Shown here piece by piece: positions 35,056 to 45,250 of a DNA stretch of 64,000 bases. Positions within the stretch are counted from its first letter, which is position 1, and every line of letters begins with the position of its first letter. The position numbers were made by a program, and so were the translations under genes. This DNA is from Antrihabitans cavernicola. GTDB lineage: Bacteria > Actinomycetota > Actinomycetes > Mycobacteriales > Mycobacteriaceae. Under the pieces are notes generated by a model that made no database searches, was not told the DNA's origin, and worked only from the letters and a program-made list of their open reading frames with translations. The stretch is from positions 186,001 through 250,000 of the forward strand of contig NZ_VLNY01000003.1 of the NCBI RefSeq assembly GCF_008297975.1, written 5' to 3'.

Positions 35056-36227
35056 CGCGCAGCGCCCGCGGTCAGCGGCAGCGACACGTGTACCCGCCAT
35101 CGACCCGAGCCGGGGCCCGCTTCGAAGGTGCCGCCGAGCAGCTCGGTGCGCTCGCGCATATTGGTCAGGCCGCGGCCGAGGGAGTTCGCGGCGCGTGGTG
35201 TGTGGCGGGCGAGAGCGTTGCTGACGTCGAGTAACAATCGACCCGATTGTGCGTGTACATCGACGTCGACGGGACGTCCAGGCGCGTGCTTCATCGCGTT
35301 GGTGAGCGCCTCCTGGGCAATGCGGTAAGCGGTGTGATCGACCGCGGTCGGCACCGGGTGATCTGTGGTTCGAAGCACGGTGACCTCGGTGCCCGTCGCG
35401 CGCGTCGAATCGACCAGCATCGGCAGATGTTCGAGTCGCCGGGGCGCCGTTGTATCCGAATCGTTCGACGACGACCGCAACAGCCCGATCATCGTGTGCA
35501 TCTCGTCGAGTGCCCCGATGCTGTTGGCGCGCACCGACTCCAGCACGGCCTGCACCGATTTCGGATCGGTCCGCGCGATCGCGAGCGCAGCCTCCGACTG
35601 GATGGCGATCGCGGAGAGATGTCCCGCGATCACATCGTGCAGGTCGCGGGCCATCACGTTGCGCTCGTCCGCGATCGCGGCTTGCCGATCGAGTTGTGCG
35701 ACCACCGCCATCGCCGCGGCTCGGCGACGTTCGGACTCCGCGATCTCCTTGTGGGTGCGGACGGTGATCGCCCACCAGATCGGCGTCCCGACGAAGGCGA
35801 CGGCCGCACCCATGGCGACGGCGAGTACGCGCCAGTCGTCGGCGACTATGCCGACGCCGATGCAGAACACGACGGACAGCACGGCCGACGCGATCACGAC
35901 GGCCCGCGACTTGGTTCGCGAGCCGTACAACACGGCGGCGTAGATCAGATCGGAGTAGATCAGCCAGATGGGAACCGACGCTCCCAAGCCGAGATCGATC
36001 GCGAGCGGAATCAGCCCGCCGAGCAGTGCCGCGATCGGGATCGACCGTCGAAAGTAGGTGGCGCAACACAACAGCGCCAAGACGGCGAATCGCACCGGGA
36101 GTCCGCGATCGGGTCCGTCCCCGAACGAGAACAGCCCCATCGGATACAGCGACGCGCCGAAGCAGAACGCGCCCACCGCGATGACCGCGTCCTGCGCGGA
36201 AGCCGGCAACTCGGACCAACGGCGCAT
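35052..36227 (-). CDS. Sensor histidine kinase (HisKA_3, NarL-type)
   Basis: A 391-residue membrane-anchored kinase. The N-terminal region has five to six hydrophobic helices with no large extracellular loop. The HisKA_3 dimerisation box is ERNVMARDLHDVIAGHLSAI, with the phosphorylated His in DLHD. The HATPase C domain follows, with AYRIAQEALTNAMKHAPGRP and GRGLTNMRERTELLGG. The ATG at 36227 has a GGA site 6 nt upstream; an ATG ten codons earlier has none. Its partner regulator is the next gene. It probably senses a membrane-related signal. Confidence 0.9.
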   Translation of the reverse strand: MRRWSELPASAQDAVIAVGAFCFGASLYPMGLFSFGDGPDRGLPVRFAVLALLCCATYFRRSIPIAALLGGLIPLAIDLGLGASVPIWLIYSDLIYAAVLYGSRTKSRAVVIASAVLSVVFCIGVGIVADDWRVLAVAMGAAVAFVGTPIWWAITVRTHKEIAESERRRAAAMAVVAQLDRQAAIADERNVMARDLHDVIAGHLSAIAIQSEAALAIARTDPKSVQAVLESVRANSIGALDEMHTMIGLLRSSSNDSDTTAPRRLEHLPMLVDSTRATGTEVTVLRTTDHPVPTAVDHTAYRIAQEALTNAMKHAPGRPVDVDVHAQSGRLLLDVSNALARHTPRAANSLGRGLTNMRERTELLGGTFEAGPGSGRWRVHVSLPLTAGAAR

Positions 36228-36344
36228 GTTTCCATCAGAGCACAGGACGGGCGACATCGAGTCAGACGAAGGGATGACGGCTCGATCCGACCATTGCCCG
36301 ATGTGGTCGAGCGACTACCGAATCACCGTGTAGGTGTGACCGAT

Positions 36345-36806
36345 TCAGGCCCGCCCGGGCGGGAACCCTCCTTTGGCGACGGGACCCCACCGCTCGGGCG
36401 TGACCCGCAGCAGGACTTTGCCCTGCTCGACCATTGCCGCTCGGTATTCGTCCCAGTCGGAATGTTCGCCGGCGATGACCCGGAAGTAATCGACAAGCGG
36501 CTCCACGGCGTCGGGCAGATCGATCACCTCGGCGGGGCCGTCGACCCGCACGTACGCGCCGTTGAACTCGTCGGACAGCACAGTGACGCTGGCCTTGCCT
36601 GCACGCCGAACATTGCGTGTCTTGGCCCGCTCGGGGTAGCTGGCGATCACGATTCGCCCGTCGCCGTCCACGCCGCCGGTCACCGGCGAACTCTGCAACG
36701 AGCCGTCGGCGCGAAAAGTGGTGAGCACCATGTTGTGTCGGGGAGTGACGAACTCGAGCAGCTCGGCGCGGCCCACTCGATCTGTGGTGGCAAGTGTTCT
36801 CGGCAT
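36345..36806 (-). CDS. PPOX-class F420/FMN-dependent oxidoreductase
   Basis: A 153-residue split-barrel flavoprotein of the pyridoxamine-oxidase-like class. The core is VLTTFRADGSLQSSPVTGGV, followed by ARNVRRAGKASVTVLSD-like sequence, and the C-terminal WDEYRAAMVEQGKVLLRVTP fits the actinobacterial F420-dependent branch (Rv2061-like proteins). The ATG at 36806 gives the usual family length. It is divergent from the GAP-family membrane gene, with a 41-bp gap. The substrate is unknown. Confidence 0.82.
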   Translation of the reverse strand: MPRTLATTDRVGRAELLEFVTPRHNMVLTTFRADGSLQSSPVTGGVDGDGRIVIASYPERAKTRNVRRAGKASVTVLSDEFNGAYVRVDGPAEVIDLPDAVEPLVDYFRVIAGEHSDWDEYRAAMVEQGKVLLRVTPERWGPVAKGGFPPGRA

Positions 36807-36847
36807 ACGGTCCACAGTGCCAGGTGTAGGCAACTGGCGACGTCGGC

Positions 36848-37540
36848 ATGGTGATCGCAACGCTGGCCGGTCTGGCGTTGATCGACGCCACCAGCATCGG
36901 GACGTTGGTGATCCCGGTGTGGCTGTTGCTGGCGTCGGAGCGACCACCCGCACGGCGTCTCGCGCAGTATCTCGGCGCGATCGCGGCGTTCTACTTCATG
37001 GTCGGGATCGCGCTGACGATTGCGGTGCGAACGGGTATCGACACGCTGACGGCCGAGGTGCGAACGCCTGTGGTGCTGTGGCCGCAACTCGTGGTCGGTG
37101 TCGCCTTGTTCGCCGTGTCCTGGCGTTTCGACTCCGCGAGACGGCGCAGAGCCGGGGCACCGGATCGGGCTGTTCGGTGGCGCGCCAGAGCACTCGACGC
37201 CCAATCGTCGGGGCGGGGTCTTGCGATGCTGGCGGTGAGTGCGGGATCGATCGAACTGTTCTCGATGTTGCCGTATCTGGCCGCGATCGGGCTGATCGTA
37301 TCGACCGGAACGACTGCCGTGCAATGGATTCCATTGCTGGCGGGCTACTGCGCGGTGATGATCGCACCCGCGGCGATCGCGATCGTCGCTCGATCGGTAG
37401 CAGGCGAGCGCGTCGAGGCGATGCTGGCGCGGGTGGACGGGTTCGTGTCCCGGCACGCCGACAGTGCTCTCGGGTGGATGCTCGGCATCGTCGGGTTTCT
37501 GTTGGCGAGCGACGCGGCCACCGCACTGTTCGTCGAGTGA
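36848..37540 (+). CDS. GAP/LysE-like membrane protein (Sap-type)
   Basis: A 230-residue membrane protein with six hydrophobic helices, starting ATLAGLALIDATSIGTLVIP and including GLAMLAVSAGSIELFSMLPYL. It belongs to the GAP family (glycolipid-addressing protein; Rv3821/Sap-like) that shares the LysE-type fold. In mycobacteria such proteins assist export or addressing of cell-envelope glycolipids. Whether it does so here is inference. The ATG is followed directly by a GTG that could also start translation. There is no clear ribosome-binding site. Confidence 0.75.
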   Translation: MVIATLAGLALIDATSIGTLVIPVWLLLASERPPARRLAQYLGAIAAFYFMVGIALTIAVRTGIDTLTAEVRTPVVLWPQLVVGVALFAVSWRFDSARRRRAGAPDRAVRWRARALDAQSSGRGLAMLAVSAGSIELFSMLPYLAAIGLIVSTGTTAVQWIPLLAGYCAVMIAPAAIAIVARSVAGERVEAMLARVDGFVSRHADSALGWMLGIVGFLLASDAATALFVE

Positions 37541-37604
37541 CGGGACAGCCTGAATTGTCCGGGTGCTCTGCGGCGAAGGCAGGTACGGGGATAGTGTCGA
37601 GCAT

Positions 37605-38087
37605 GTGAACGTGGAAGTGACTCCGCTGCCCGGAATCGGTGTCCGCAAGGACTTCGAACTTGCCTCCGGTCGGCGCATCGGTGTGGTAACCCACCGCGAC
37701 GGGACGGTCGATCTGATCGTCTCCAAACGCGACGACCCGGATGCCTGCGCAGCCCAGGTACCGCTCTCCAACGAGGAGGCGGCGGTGCTCGGCAACCTGC
37801 TGGGTGCGCCGCAGTTGGTCTCGCAACTGCAAGAAGAACACCGCGACCTGCCGGGCATCAGCACCCGGCAGATGCCGATTCTCGAAGGCTCGCCCTTCGA
37901 CGGCCGCACCCTGGGCGAGACCGCCATGCGGACTAGGACCAAGGTGTCGATCGTCGCTGCCATGCGTGCGGGACAGGTTCACCCGTCGCCCGGCCCCGAC
38001 TTCACATTCACAGCCGGTGACCTGCTCGTGGTCGTCGGCACTTCGGAAGGGCTCGACGCCGCCGCCAAGATCTTGCACCACGGGTGA
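37605..38087 (+). CDS. Cation/proton antiporter regulatory subunit (TrkA-C/KhtT-like)
   Basis: A 160-residue protein. The N-terminal part is a small domain (TPLPGIGVRKDFELASGRR). The C-terminal RCK-C (TrkA_C) domain has EGSPFDGRTLGETAMR and FTAGDLLVVVGTSEG. This is the KhtT-like regulatory subunit of K+(Na+)/H+ antiporters. The antiporter gene begins 27 bp downstream, so the two form a complex at the membrane. GTG at 37605 is used; upstream residues do not look coding. Confidence 0.85.
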   Translation: MNVEVTPLPGIGVRKDFELASGRRIGVVTHRDGTVDLIVSKRDDPDACAAQVPLSNEEAAVLGNLLGAPQLVSQLQEEHRDLPGISTRQMPILEGSPFDGRTLGETAMRTRTKVSIVAAMRAGQVHPSPGPDFTFTAGDLLVVVGTSEGLDAAAKILHHG

Positions 38088-38114
38088 CGGTTATGGCCCT
38101 GCGCTGGGACCGAC

Positions 38115-39317
38115 ATGGATAACACAGCGCTTGCACTCATCGAGTTGGGTGCAGTCTTCTTCGCGTTGGGGGTGCTCGGCCGTGTCGCGGGGCGGTTCGG
38201 CATGTCACCGATCCCGCTCTATCTGCTCGGCGGGCTCGCCTTCGGCAGCGGCGGCTTCGTTCCGTTGGGGGCGGCCAACGAGTTCAGTCATCTTGCCAGC
38301 GAGATCGGCGTTGTTCTGCTGCTGTTGCTGCTCGGGTTGGAATACACCGCACCCGAACTGGTCACCGGTCTGCGCCGATCGTGGATGGCGGGTCTGCTCG
38401 ACATCGTGCTCAACGCGACCCCTGGCGCGATCGTGGCGCTCGCCCTCGGCTGGGGCCCCACCGGCGCGCTCACATTGGGCGGCGTCACCTACATTTCGTC
38501 GTCGGGCATCGTCGCAAAAGTCCTCACCGATCTGGGACGCCTCGGTAACCGTGAGACGCCGGTGGTGCTGTCGATCCTGGTGTTCGAGGACCTGGCGATG
38601 GCCGCGTATCTGCCGATCCTCACCGCGTTGCTCGCCGGCGTCGGGGTGTTCGGCGGGTTGAAAGCTCTGTGCATCGCGCTCCTGGTGATCACCGGGGTGC
38701 TGGTCGTCGCATTGCGGTTCGGGCATTACGTGTCGGCGATCGTCGACAGTGCGGATCGGGAAGTGTTTCTGCTGAAACTGCTCGGTGCGGCGTTGCTGGT
38801 GGCCGGTGTCGCGTCGGCCCTGCAGGTATCCGCCGCTGTCGGCGCGTTCATGCTCGGCATCGCCATCTCGGGTTCAACGGCCCACAATGCCGCCAAACTG
38901 CTGGAACCGCTGCGTGATCTGTTCGCGGCCATGTTCTTCGTCGTTTTCGGTCTGAGCACCGATCCGGCAAGCATCCCGCCGGTGCTGGGCTGGGCGATCG
39001 TGCTCGCGGTGGTGACCACCCTCACCAAGGTGGCGACCGGCTGGTGGGCGGCCAAACGGCAGAACGTCGGCAAGATGGGTCGCGCTCGCGCGGGTGCGGC
39101 CTTGGTGGCGCGCGGCGAATTCTCGATCGTCATCGCCGGTCTCGCGGTCACCGCGGGGGCTGTCGAGAAGGAGCTGGCGGCGCTGGCGACCGCCTACGTG
39201 TTGCTGATGGCCGTGCTGGGACCTACCGCAGCCCGACTTGTCGAACCCACCGTCCGGTTCCTCCAGCGTTCGACGACGCCGAATTCACCCGATCAGGATC
39301 CGTTCTTCACTCCGTAG
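38115..39317 (+). CDS. Monovalent cation:proton antiporter (CPA2/KefB-KhtU-like)
   Basis: A 400-residue antiporter with about 12 hydrophobic helices of the Na+/H+ exchanger fold. Conserved stretches are [10 protein letters not shown]-like ([16 protein letters not shown]), [11 protein letters not shown] and the helix [15 protein letters not shown] with the acidic residues. It lacks a C-terminal RCK domain, which is supplied by the adjacent KhtT-like protein. It probably exports K+ or Na+ in exchange for protons at alkaline pH or osmotic stress. Its last 11 bp overlap the 3' end of the convergent xylB. Confidence 0.88.
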   Translation: MDNTALALIELGAVFFALGVLGRVAGRFGMSPIPLYLLGGLAFGSGGFVPLGAANEFSHLASEIGVVLLLLLLGLEYTAPELVTGLRRSWMAGLLDIVLNATPGAIVALALGWGPTGALTLGGVTYISSSGIVAKVLTDLGRLGNRETPVVLSILVFEDLAMAAYLPILTALLAGVGVFGGLKALCIALLVITGVLVVALRFGHYVSAIVDSADREVFLLKLLGAALLVAGVASALQVSAAVGAFMLGIAISGSTAHNAAKLLEPLRDLFAAMFFVVFGLSTDPASIPPVLGWAIVLAVVTTLTKVATGWWAAKRQNVGKMGRARAGAALVARGEFSIVIAGLAVTAGAVEKELAALATAYVLLMAVLGPTAARLVEPTVRFLQRSTTPNSPDQDPFFTP

Positions 39318-40719
39318 GCGGCTGCACACCGTCGGTGAGGTCGCGAACCGCGGCGTAGCGTTCGCGCACCTGCGGCTGCGGATCCGCTTCGTAGCGTTGG
39401 GTATCGGCCTGCGGCCACGTCGGCGGTCGATCGGTTCCGGCGAGCGTCCAGGCCGCCTGGCGTGCGGCGCCGTCGGCGACGTACTCGCCCGGCGAGGGCA
39501 CCAGCACCGGAACGCCGAGGATGGCCGGGGCGAGTCGGCGCACGGCTTCCGAGCGGGCACCGCCGCCGATCAGGATCACGCGACGCACCTGCACGCCCTG
39601 GGCGATCAGGTGATCGACGCCGTCGGCGAGGCCGCACAACAGACCTTCGACGGTGGCGCGCGCGAGATGCGCAGGCGTCGACGTCGCGATGGTCAAACCG
39701 TGGACGGCACCGGTGGCGTGCGGTCGGTTGGGTGTGCGTTCGCCTTCGAAGTACGGCACCATCACCAGGCCATCGCTACCGGGCGGAGCTGCAAGGGCGA
39801 GCGACGACAACGCGGCGTGGTCGACGCCCAGCAGCGTCGTGGTGGCATCGAGGACGCGAGCGGCGTTGAGCGTGCACACGAGGGGGAGTTGGCGTCCGGT
39901 CGCGTCGGCGAACCCGGCGACAATTCCGGAGGCGTCGCGAGCCGCCGCACTCGACACCGCGGACACGACGCCGGACGTGCCGATCGAGATCACGACGTCG
40001 CCCTCGCCTGCGTCCAGCGCAAGGGCGGCGGCGGCGTTGTCGCCGGTGCCGGGGCCGATCACGGCGCCACCACGATGCTCGCCGACCCGCTCGTATGGGC
40101 CGGCTACTCGAGGCAGCTGTGGGCGCCGGTCGCGAAATGCCAAGCGGAGCAGGTCTTCTCGATATTCGTCGGTGACGGCCGAGAAGTAGCCGGTGCCGCT
40201 GGCGTCGCCGCGATCGGTTGCCAACGCGTCGAGGCCGGCGTCGGTGCCGAGGTGCCAGGTGAGCCAGTCGTGGGGGAGGCAGACGGCCGCGGTGCGGTCG
40301 GCGTTGTGTGGTTCGGCATCGGCGACCCACCGAAGTCTGCTTGCCGTGATCGCGGCAAGGGGGACGACGCCGACGGCGTCTGCCCATGCCTGAGCGCCAC
40401 CGAGTTCCTCGACCAGAGCGGTCGCCGCATCCGCGGATCGGGTGTCGTTCCACAGCAGGGCGGGTCGCACCACTTCACCGCTGGAATCCAGACACACCAA
40501 GCCGTGCTGCTGAGCACCGACCGACAGTGCGGCCACGTCGTCGAGCCCGCCCGCCGCGGAGATCGCTTCGCCGAGCGCGACGAACCACTCCGCGGGATCC
40601 ACTTCGGTGCCCGGCGGATGGGTCGCTCGTCCCGAGCGGACGAGCACGCCCGAATCGGCATCGCGAATGACGACCTTGCACGACTGCGTCGACGAATCGA
40701 CGCCTGCTACCAGCGGCAC
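39307..40719 (-). CDS. xylB: Xylulokinase
   Basis: A 470-residue FGGY-family carbohydrate kinase. The N-terminal phosphate loop is [14 protein letters not shown], and the catalytic Asp region lies in LLWNDTRS. The signature [10 protein letters not shown] and the C-terminal adenosine loop [14 protein letters not shown] are complete. The VGAQQHGLV segment is characteristic of xylulokinases, which phosphorylate D-xylulose. No xylose isomerase or transporter is in the window, so the gene stands alone. It starts with GTG at 40719. Confidence 0.88.
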   Translation of the reverse strand: MPLVAGVDSSTQSCKVVIRDADSGVLVRSGRATHPPGTEVDPAEWFVALGEAISAAGGLDDVAALSVGAQQHGLVCLDSSGEVVRPALLWNDTRSADAATALVEELGGAQAWADAVGVVPLAAITASRLRWVADAEPHNADRTAAVCLPHDWLTWHLGTDAGLDALATDRGDASGTGYFSAVTDEYREDLLRLAFRDRRPQLPRVAGPYERVGEHRGGAVIGPGTGDNAAAALALDAGEGDVVISIGTSGVVSAVSSAAARDASGIVAGFADATGRQLPLVCTLNAARVLDATTTLLGVDHAALSSLALAAPPGSDGLVMVPYFEGERTPNRPHATGAVHGLTIATSTPAHLARATVEGLLCGLADGVDHLIAQGVQVRRVILIGGGARSEAVRRLAPAILGVPVLVPSPGEYVADGAARQAAWTLAGTDRPPTWPQADTQRYEADPQPQVRERYAAVRDLTDGVQPPTE

Positions 40720-40765
40720 ACAGCCGACCGTACCCGTGCTGTGCCGACTACCTCAGGGAGGCAGG

Positions 40766-41260
40766 TTACTTCGGGCGCGCCAAATCGATGGTCCAGTAGG
40801 ACAGCGCGTTCGGGCCGGCCTGCAGACCGAAGCCGACCTGGGTGAAGGTGCAGTTCGCGAGGTTGGTCTTCACCTTGTCGCTGTTCAGAAGCGCCTTGGT
40901 GACGTCTGTGCTCGACGCGTTGAAGTCGGTGGTCAGCGGAAGCTCCGCGGTGCTGCTGGCCGCGTAGCCCGCAGCCGCGATCCGGGTATCCGGCGTGGAC
41001 TTGTCCGAGCCGATGGTCGACACGTTCTTGGTCCGGGCCATGTCCGCCGAGTGGCCCTGAGCGGCCGCAGTGAGCTGCGGGTTCACCGAGAGTGATGCGC
41101 AGCCGAGCTTGGCGCGGGCGGCGTTGATCTGGCCGACCGAAGCATTGGTGTCGAGCGACGATGCCGACGCGGGCACGGCGAGCGCGACACTTGCCGCCGC
41201 GATGCCGACAGCCGAGATCGCCAGGGTGACGCCGCGGCGCGTGGTGTTACCGATATGCAT
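40766..41260 (-). CDS. Secreted CAP-domain protein
   Basis: A 164-residue exported protein. The signal peptide has RR at residues 8-9, a hydrophobic stretch (VTLAISAVGIAAASVALAV) and a likely cleavage after PASASS or ASA. The mature part has the CAP/SCP features INAARAKLGCASLSVNPQLT and the C-terminal FGLQAGPNALSYWTIDLA. The domain is short for the family, lacking the full HYT motif region. The start MHIGN (41260) is chosen because the signal peptide is then of normal length. It lies just downstream of sigA (75 bp), on the same strand. The function is unknown. Confidence 0.75.
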   Translation of the reverse strand: MHIGNTTRRGVTLAISAVGIAAASVALAVPASASSLDTNASVGQINAARAKLGCASLSVNPQLTAAAQGHSADMARTKNVSTIGSDKSTPDTRIAAAGYAASSTAELPLTTDFNASSTDVTKALLNSDKVKTNLANCTFTQVGFGLQAGPNALSYWTIDLARPK

Positions 41261-41334
41261 AGCGGGAACCTTAGCGTTCGAGAGGCCCTCGCGCACTGCG
41301 AGGGGCATCCTGTTCGGTCTAGTCCAGTTCGGGC

Positions 41335-42696
41335 CTAGTCCAGGTAGTCGCGCAACACCTGCGAGCGCGACGGGTGACGCAGCTTGCTCATGGTCTTCGA
41401 CTCGATCTGACGGATGCGCTCACGCGTGACGCCGTAGACCTGGCCGATCTCGTCGAGCGTGCGCGGCTGACCGTCGGTGAGGCCGAAGCGCAGGCGAACG
41501 ACGCCTGCCTCGCGCTCGGACAGCGTCTCCAGCACCGACTGCAGCTGATCCTGCAGCAGGGTGAACGACACGGCATCTACTGCGACAACGGCTTCGGAGT
41601 CCTCGATGAAGTCGCCGAGCTGGCTGTCGCCCTCGTCGCCGATGGTCTGGTCCAGCGAGATGGGCTCACGCGCGTACTGCTGGATCTCCAGCACCTTCTC
41701 GGGCGTGATGTCCATTTCCTTGGCGAGCTCTTCTGGGGTGGGCTCGCGGCCCAGGTCCTGGAGCAGTTCACGCTGGATGCGGCCGAGCTTGTTGATGACC
41801 TCGACCATGTGCACCGGGATACGGATGGTGCGGGCCTGGTCGGCCATGGCGCGGGTGATGGCCTGACGGATCCACCAGGTTGCATACGTGGAGAACTTGT
41901 AGCCCTTGGTGTAGTCGAACTTCTCTACCGCGCGAATCAGACCGAGGTTGCCTTCCTGAATCAGATCCAGGAACGCCATGCCACGACCGGTATAGCGCTT
42001 GGCCAACGACACGACCAGTCGGAGGTTTGCCTCGAGCAGGTGGTTCTTCGCGCGGTTGCCGTCACGGCAGATCCAGGTGAGGTCGCGACGCTGAGCAACG
42101 GGGAGCTTGTCGCCCTTCTCGGCGAACTCACGCATCTTCTCGGTGGCGTAGAGCCCGGCCTCGATGCGCTTGGCGAGTTCCACCTCTTCCTCGGCGTTGA
42201 GGAGGGCGACCTTGCCGATCTGCTTCAGGTACGCGCGGACCGAGTCGGCGGACGCGGTGAGCTCGGCATCCTTACGCGCCTGGCGAAGGGCTTCGGATTC
42301 CTCTTCGTCCCAGACGAAGTCGCCGGACGCCTTGTCAGCGGGCGTCGGTTCCTCGACAGCGCCGTCGTCTTCGGTCGCATCGGCGCCGACGGCAACCACC
42401 TCGACGACGTCGGATTCGGCTGCCGCCAACTCGCCTTCGGGTACTTCGAGCTGACTGATGTCTTCGATCTCGTTGCTGTCCGCGCCGTCGGCGTTGTCCG
42501 CGGTCGGTGCAGCTTTCTTAGCGGGCGCCTTCTTGGCGGCAGCTTTCTTAGCCGGCGCCTTCTTTGCGGGAGCCTTTTTCGCCGCTACCTTCTTGGCCGG
42601 AGCCCTGGTACCCGATGCTGCGGCTGAAGCGCTCGCGTCGTCGTTGGTACCGTTCTCGGTCAGAGAGTCGGTCTGACGGGTATTCGTGGCTACCAC
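41335..42696 (-). CDS. sigA: Primary RNA polymerase sigma factor SigA
   Basis: A 453-residue principal sigma-70 factor. The N-terminal 130 residues are Lys/Ala/Pro-rich repeats (residues about 33-67, mostly AAKKAPAKK-type) then acidic. Region 1.2 ([20 protein letters not shown]), region 2 with the [20 protein letters not shown] core, region 3, and region 4 HTH ([20 protein letters not shown]) are complete. The protein ends in LRDYLD. GTG at 42696 follows AAAGGG by 6 nt. It directs housekeeping transcription. A -10-like TACAAT and a 7-bp inverted repeat lie in the 119-bp leader. Confidence 0.97.
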   Translation of the reverse strand: MVATNTRQTDSLTENGTNDDASASAAASGTRAPAKKVAAKKAPAKKAPAKKAAAKKAPAKKAAPTADNADGADSNEIEDISQLEVPEGELAAAESDVVEVVAVGADATEDDGAVEEPTPADKASGDFVWDEEESEALRQARKDAELTASADSVRAYLKQIGKVALLNAEEEVELAKRIEAGLYATEKMREFAEKGDKLPVAQRRDLTWICRDGNRAKNHLLEANLRLVVSLAKRYTGRGMAFLDLIQEGNLGLIRAVEKFDYTKGYKFSTYATWWIRQAITRAMADQARTIRIPVHMVEVINKLGRIQRELLQDLGREPTPEELAKEMDITPEKVLEIQQYAREPISLDQTIGDEGDSQLGDFIEDSEAVVAVDAVSFTLLQDQLQSVLETLSEREAGVVRLRFGLTDGQPRTLDEIGQVYGVTRERIRQIESKTMSKLRHPSRSQVLRDYLD

Positions 42697-42707
42697 GTAC
42701 GCCCTTT

Positions 42708-42732
42708 CGTGACGGTGTCGTGCGGCGTCACG
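42708..42732 (-). promoter_or_regulatory. Inverted repeat in the sigA leader
   Basis: CGTGACG (42708-42714) and CGTCACG (42726-42732) form a perfect 7-bp stem with an 11-nt loop. It lies immediately upstream of the AAAGGG ribosome-binding site of sigA. It could be a leader hairpin that affects translation, or an operator. Evidence is the sequence only. Confidence 0.4.
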
Positions 42733-42794
42733 CCAGAGTGTTTTCCGGCGGAGAGGTCTGTCGGGTTTCCCCGGTCAGTCACCGGGTATTCACC

Positions 42795-42800
42795 ATTGTA
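42795..42800 (-). promoter_or_regulatory. Candidate sigA -10 element
   Basis: TACAAT on the minus strand fits the TANNNT -10 consensus of actinobacterial housekeeping promoters and lies about 100 bp before the sigA start codon, just after the ppgK stop. No clear -35 is seen. Confidence 0.45.
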
Positions 42801-42815
42801 ACGACAGATCACGAA

Positions 42816-43580
42816 TCACTCCGGCGCGATGCCCGTCTCGGCGGCCATGGCGGCTCCCACGATGCCCGCGGTGTTGAGCAATTTCGCCGGAACGACCGGA
42901 GTTCGGTTGGTCAGCAACGGGATCCATTTGTCGCTCTTGCGGCTGATGCCGCCGCCTGCGATGAACAGATCGGGCCAGAAGAGCGCCTCGTAGGTCGACA
43001 GCACGCGGCTGACTCTCTCGGCCCACTCTTCGTAGCTCCAGCCCTTCTTCTCCTTGACCGACGATGCCGCGCGGTGCTCGGCTTCCTTGCCGCCGACCTC
43101 GAGGTGACCCAACTCGGTATTGGGTACCAGCACGCCGTGGTTGAGCAGGGCAGATCCGATTCCGGTCCCAAGGGTGACCAGGATGACAAGACCGGTGGCG
43201 TCCTTGCCTGCGCCGTACTTGTCCTCGGCCAGTCCGGCGGCGTCTGCGTCGTTGAGCACGGTGACCTCACGGCCGCCCAACGCTTTGCTGAACAAGGCGT
43301 CCGCGTCGGTGCCGATCCACGACTTGTCGATGTTGGCGGCCGTATGCACGATTCCGGCGGAGACGACGGAGGGGAGCGTGATCCCGACCGGTCCTTCCCA
43401 CGACGCCTCGGCGACGATTTTGGCCGCTGTGTCGGCGATCGCTTCCGGCGTGGCAGGCTGCGGCGTAAGGATCTTGATTCGTTCGCCGATCAATTCGCCT
43501 GTCGACAAATCGACAGTTCCGCCTTTCACCCCGCTGCCGCCGACGTCGATTCCGAATGCTGTCTTTACTTGATCAGGCAT
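42816..43580 (-). CDS. ppgK: Polyphosphate glucokinase
   Basis: A 254-residue ROK-family sugar kinase that uses polyphosphate or ATP to phosphorylate glucose. The N-terminal phosphate motif is [11 protein letters not shown] (residues 10-20). The catalytic region is [25 protein letters not shown]-like, and the C-terminal [14 protein letters not shown] segment is typical of PpgK. A GGGAGA site precedes the ATG. It lies upstream of sigA on the same strand, the same order (ppgK-sigA) as in mycobacteria, and is divergent from suhB. Confidence 0.94.
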   Translation of the reverse strand: MPDQVKTAFGIDVGGSGVKGGTVDLSTGELIGERIKILTPQPATPEAIADTAAKIVAEASWEGPVGITLPSVVSAGIVHTAANIDKSWIGTDADALFSKALGGREVTVLNDADAAGLAEDKYGAGKDATGLVILVTLGTGIGSALLNHGVLVPNTELGHLEVGGKEAEHRAASSVKEKKGWSYEEWAERVSRVLSTYEALFWPDLFIAGGGISRKSDKWIPLLTNRTPVVPAKLLNTAGIVGAAMAAETGIAPE

Positions 43581-43665
43581 GAAGTTCTCCCGGCGAAGTG
43601 TGGTCCGGCTCTCGTCGGAGCCAACATTAGTGCGTAAGTACCGGTATCTGTGTTGCGATTGAGAG

Positions 43666-44559
43666 GTGCCTGAGTCGGAATCCGAAAATTTGCCCGGTGT
43701 TGACCTACTCGAATTGCGAGACGTAGCGGTCCGGATCGCCGAGGAGGCTGCCGCGCACGTTCGGGCTCGCCGTCCAGAGGTGTTCGGCGGGGTGGGTGCC
43801 AGTCGCATCACCGACGACGCCGATAGCGTCCAATCCAAAAGCACGCCAACGGATCCGGTCACGGTGGTGGACACCGAAACCGAGGAAGTCGTTCGCGCAC
43901 TGCTGGCGCGTTTGCGCCCCGAGGATCGGATTCTCGGTGAGGAGGGCGGTGGGTCGTCGCAATCGCTGCACGGTATTCGCTGGGTGGTCGATCCGATCGA
44001 TGGAACCGTCAATTTCCTCTACGGAATTCCGGCCTACGCGGTCTCGGTGGGCGTGCAGATCGAGGGTCGCTCGGTCGCCGGCGCAGTGGTCGACGTCGCA
44101 CGTGAATACACCTACAGCGCGGCGCTGGGGCACGGCGCTACTCGGTCGGGCGACGGTACGAGGACCGACTTGCGGTGCACCGACATCGAATCCGTGTCGA
44201 TGGCTCTGGTGGCCACCGGATTCGGCTACGGCGCTGCTCGTCGCACCGCGCAGGGCGAGCTGATCGGTGCATTGCTACCGCGGGTTCGTGACATCAGACG
44301 CATCGGATCGGCTGCGTTGGACCTGTGCATGGTCGCGTCCGGCCAGGTGGACGCGCACTTCGAGCACGGATTGAGCCCGTGGGACTGGGCGGCCGGTGCC
44401 TTGATCGCCGCTGAGGCCGGTGCCCACGTCCATCTGCCCACCGCCGATTCGATGAGTGCGGCAGGCGATGTCGTGGTCGCCGTCGCACCTGGTATCGCGT
44501 CGGAGTTGGGCGCGATCTTCGACGAGATCGGGGCTTACGCACCCATTCCGGACGCTTGA
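43666..44559 (+). CDS. suhB: Inositol-1-monophosphatase
   Basis: A 297-residue Mg2+-dependent phosphatase of the SuhB/IMPase family. Metal ligands are in GEE (residues 91-93), DPIDGT (109-114) and the C-terminal [11 protein letters not shown]. It releases inositol from inositol phosphate for phosphatidylinositol and mycothiol. GTG at 43666 follows a GAGAG stretch. It is divergent from ppgK (85-bp gap). Its stop is 4 bp from the convergent cei stop. Confidence 0.93.
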   Translation: MPESESENLPGVDLLELRDVAVRIAEEAAAHVRARRPEVFGGVGASRITDDADSVQSKSTPTDPVTVVDTETEEVVRALLARLRPEDRILGEEGGGSSQSLHGIRWVVDPIDGTVNFLYGIPAYAVSVGVQIEGRSVAGAVVDVAREYTYSAALGHGATRSGDGTRTDLRCTDIESVSMALVATGFGYGAARRTAQGELIGALLPRVRDIRRIGSAALDLCMVASGQVDAHFEHGLSPWDWAAGALIAAEAGAHVHLPTADSMSAAGDVVVAVAPGIASELGAIFDEIGAYAPIPDA

Positions 44560-44563
44560 ACGG

Positions 44564-45250
44564 TCAGCACTTCGCCGTGCGGGCGGCTTCGAGCAACTTG
44601 ATGTCCAAGGGCGCAGGAGCTACGCCGGGCGGCGGGTCCTTCAGCGACCGCAGTACTTCGTCGGCATCCGTGTTCGGCGCGATGTCGCTGAAATAGGTGC
44701 CGAGGGCAAGGTCGACGGTGTCGTCCTGACGTTTGTCTTCGATCAGTTCGGCGCACGGCGCCGCCAACTGCAACGTTGCCGCTGCCGCCTGGCCGCTGGG
44801 ACCGAATCGGATCTGGCTCGAGCACTGCATGTTCTGATCGACGTAGACGGGATCGTTGCCTACCTGCACGTCGGGAGCACTTGCGAAGCCGTAGTCGCTG
44901 AGCTCGGAGGCGACGTGCGCAGCTTGACCTCGCTCACCGTTGGCGTTGAAGACGCGCACCTTGGTCGCCGAAAGGGCGGCGGGCTCCACATCGTGCACGC
45001 TGGCCGATCCGACCCGCTCACCCAGCGGAGCGGGTGGCGGGGCGCCGGGATCCTGCGACGCGGGGACGGTGGGGCTGTTGCACGCCATCGCAGCCGTACT
45101 CGCGTCGTCGGATGTGAACACCTTGATCCAGACCACGGCGCCGATCAACGCCGTGATGGCGACCATCACCAGCCAGGGGGTGGCCCGGCGATGCGGGTAC
45201 CGCTTACCGTCCGGGTCCGTCGAACTGCCCTCGGTGATCAGTGAAACCAC
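44564..45250 (-). CDS. cei: Envelope integrity protein Cei (LytR_C)
   Basis: A 228-residue single-pass membrane protein. A short cytoplasmic segment is followed by a transmembrane helix at about residues 25-43 and an external LytR_C domain with VRVFNANGERGQAAHVASEL. It is the homologue of M. tuberculosis Rv2700 (Cei), required for envelope integrity. GTG at 45250 has an AAAGG site 7 nt upstream; 72 further codons are open but do not look coding. The paired cysteines (MQCSSQ and APCAELI) may form disulphides outside the cell. Confidence 0.9.
   Translation of the reverse strand: MVSLITEGSSTDPDGKRYPHRRATPWLVMVAITALIGAVVWIKVFTSDDASTAAMACNSPTVPASQDPGAPPPAPLGERVGSASVHDVEPAALSATKVRVFNANGERGQAAHVASELSDYGFASAPDVQVGNDPVYVDQNMQCSSQIRFGPSGQAAAATLQLAAPCAELIEDKRQDDTVDLALGTYFSDIAPNTDADEVLRSLKDPPPGVAPAPLDIKLLEAARTAKC

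Noticed and set aside
35247-36854. 535-codon plus-strand frame opposite the histidine kinase
   Set aside because: The kinase and regulator on the minus strand have complete HisKA_3, HATPase and receiver motifs.
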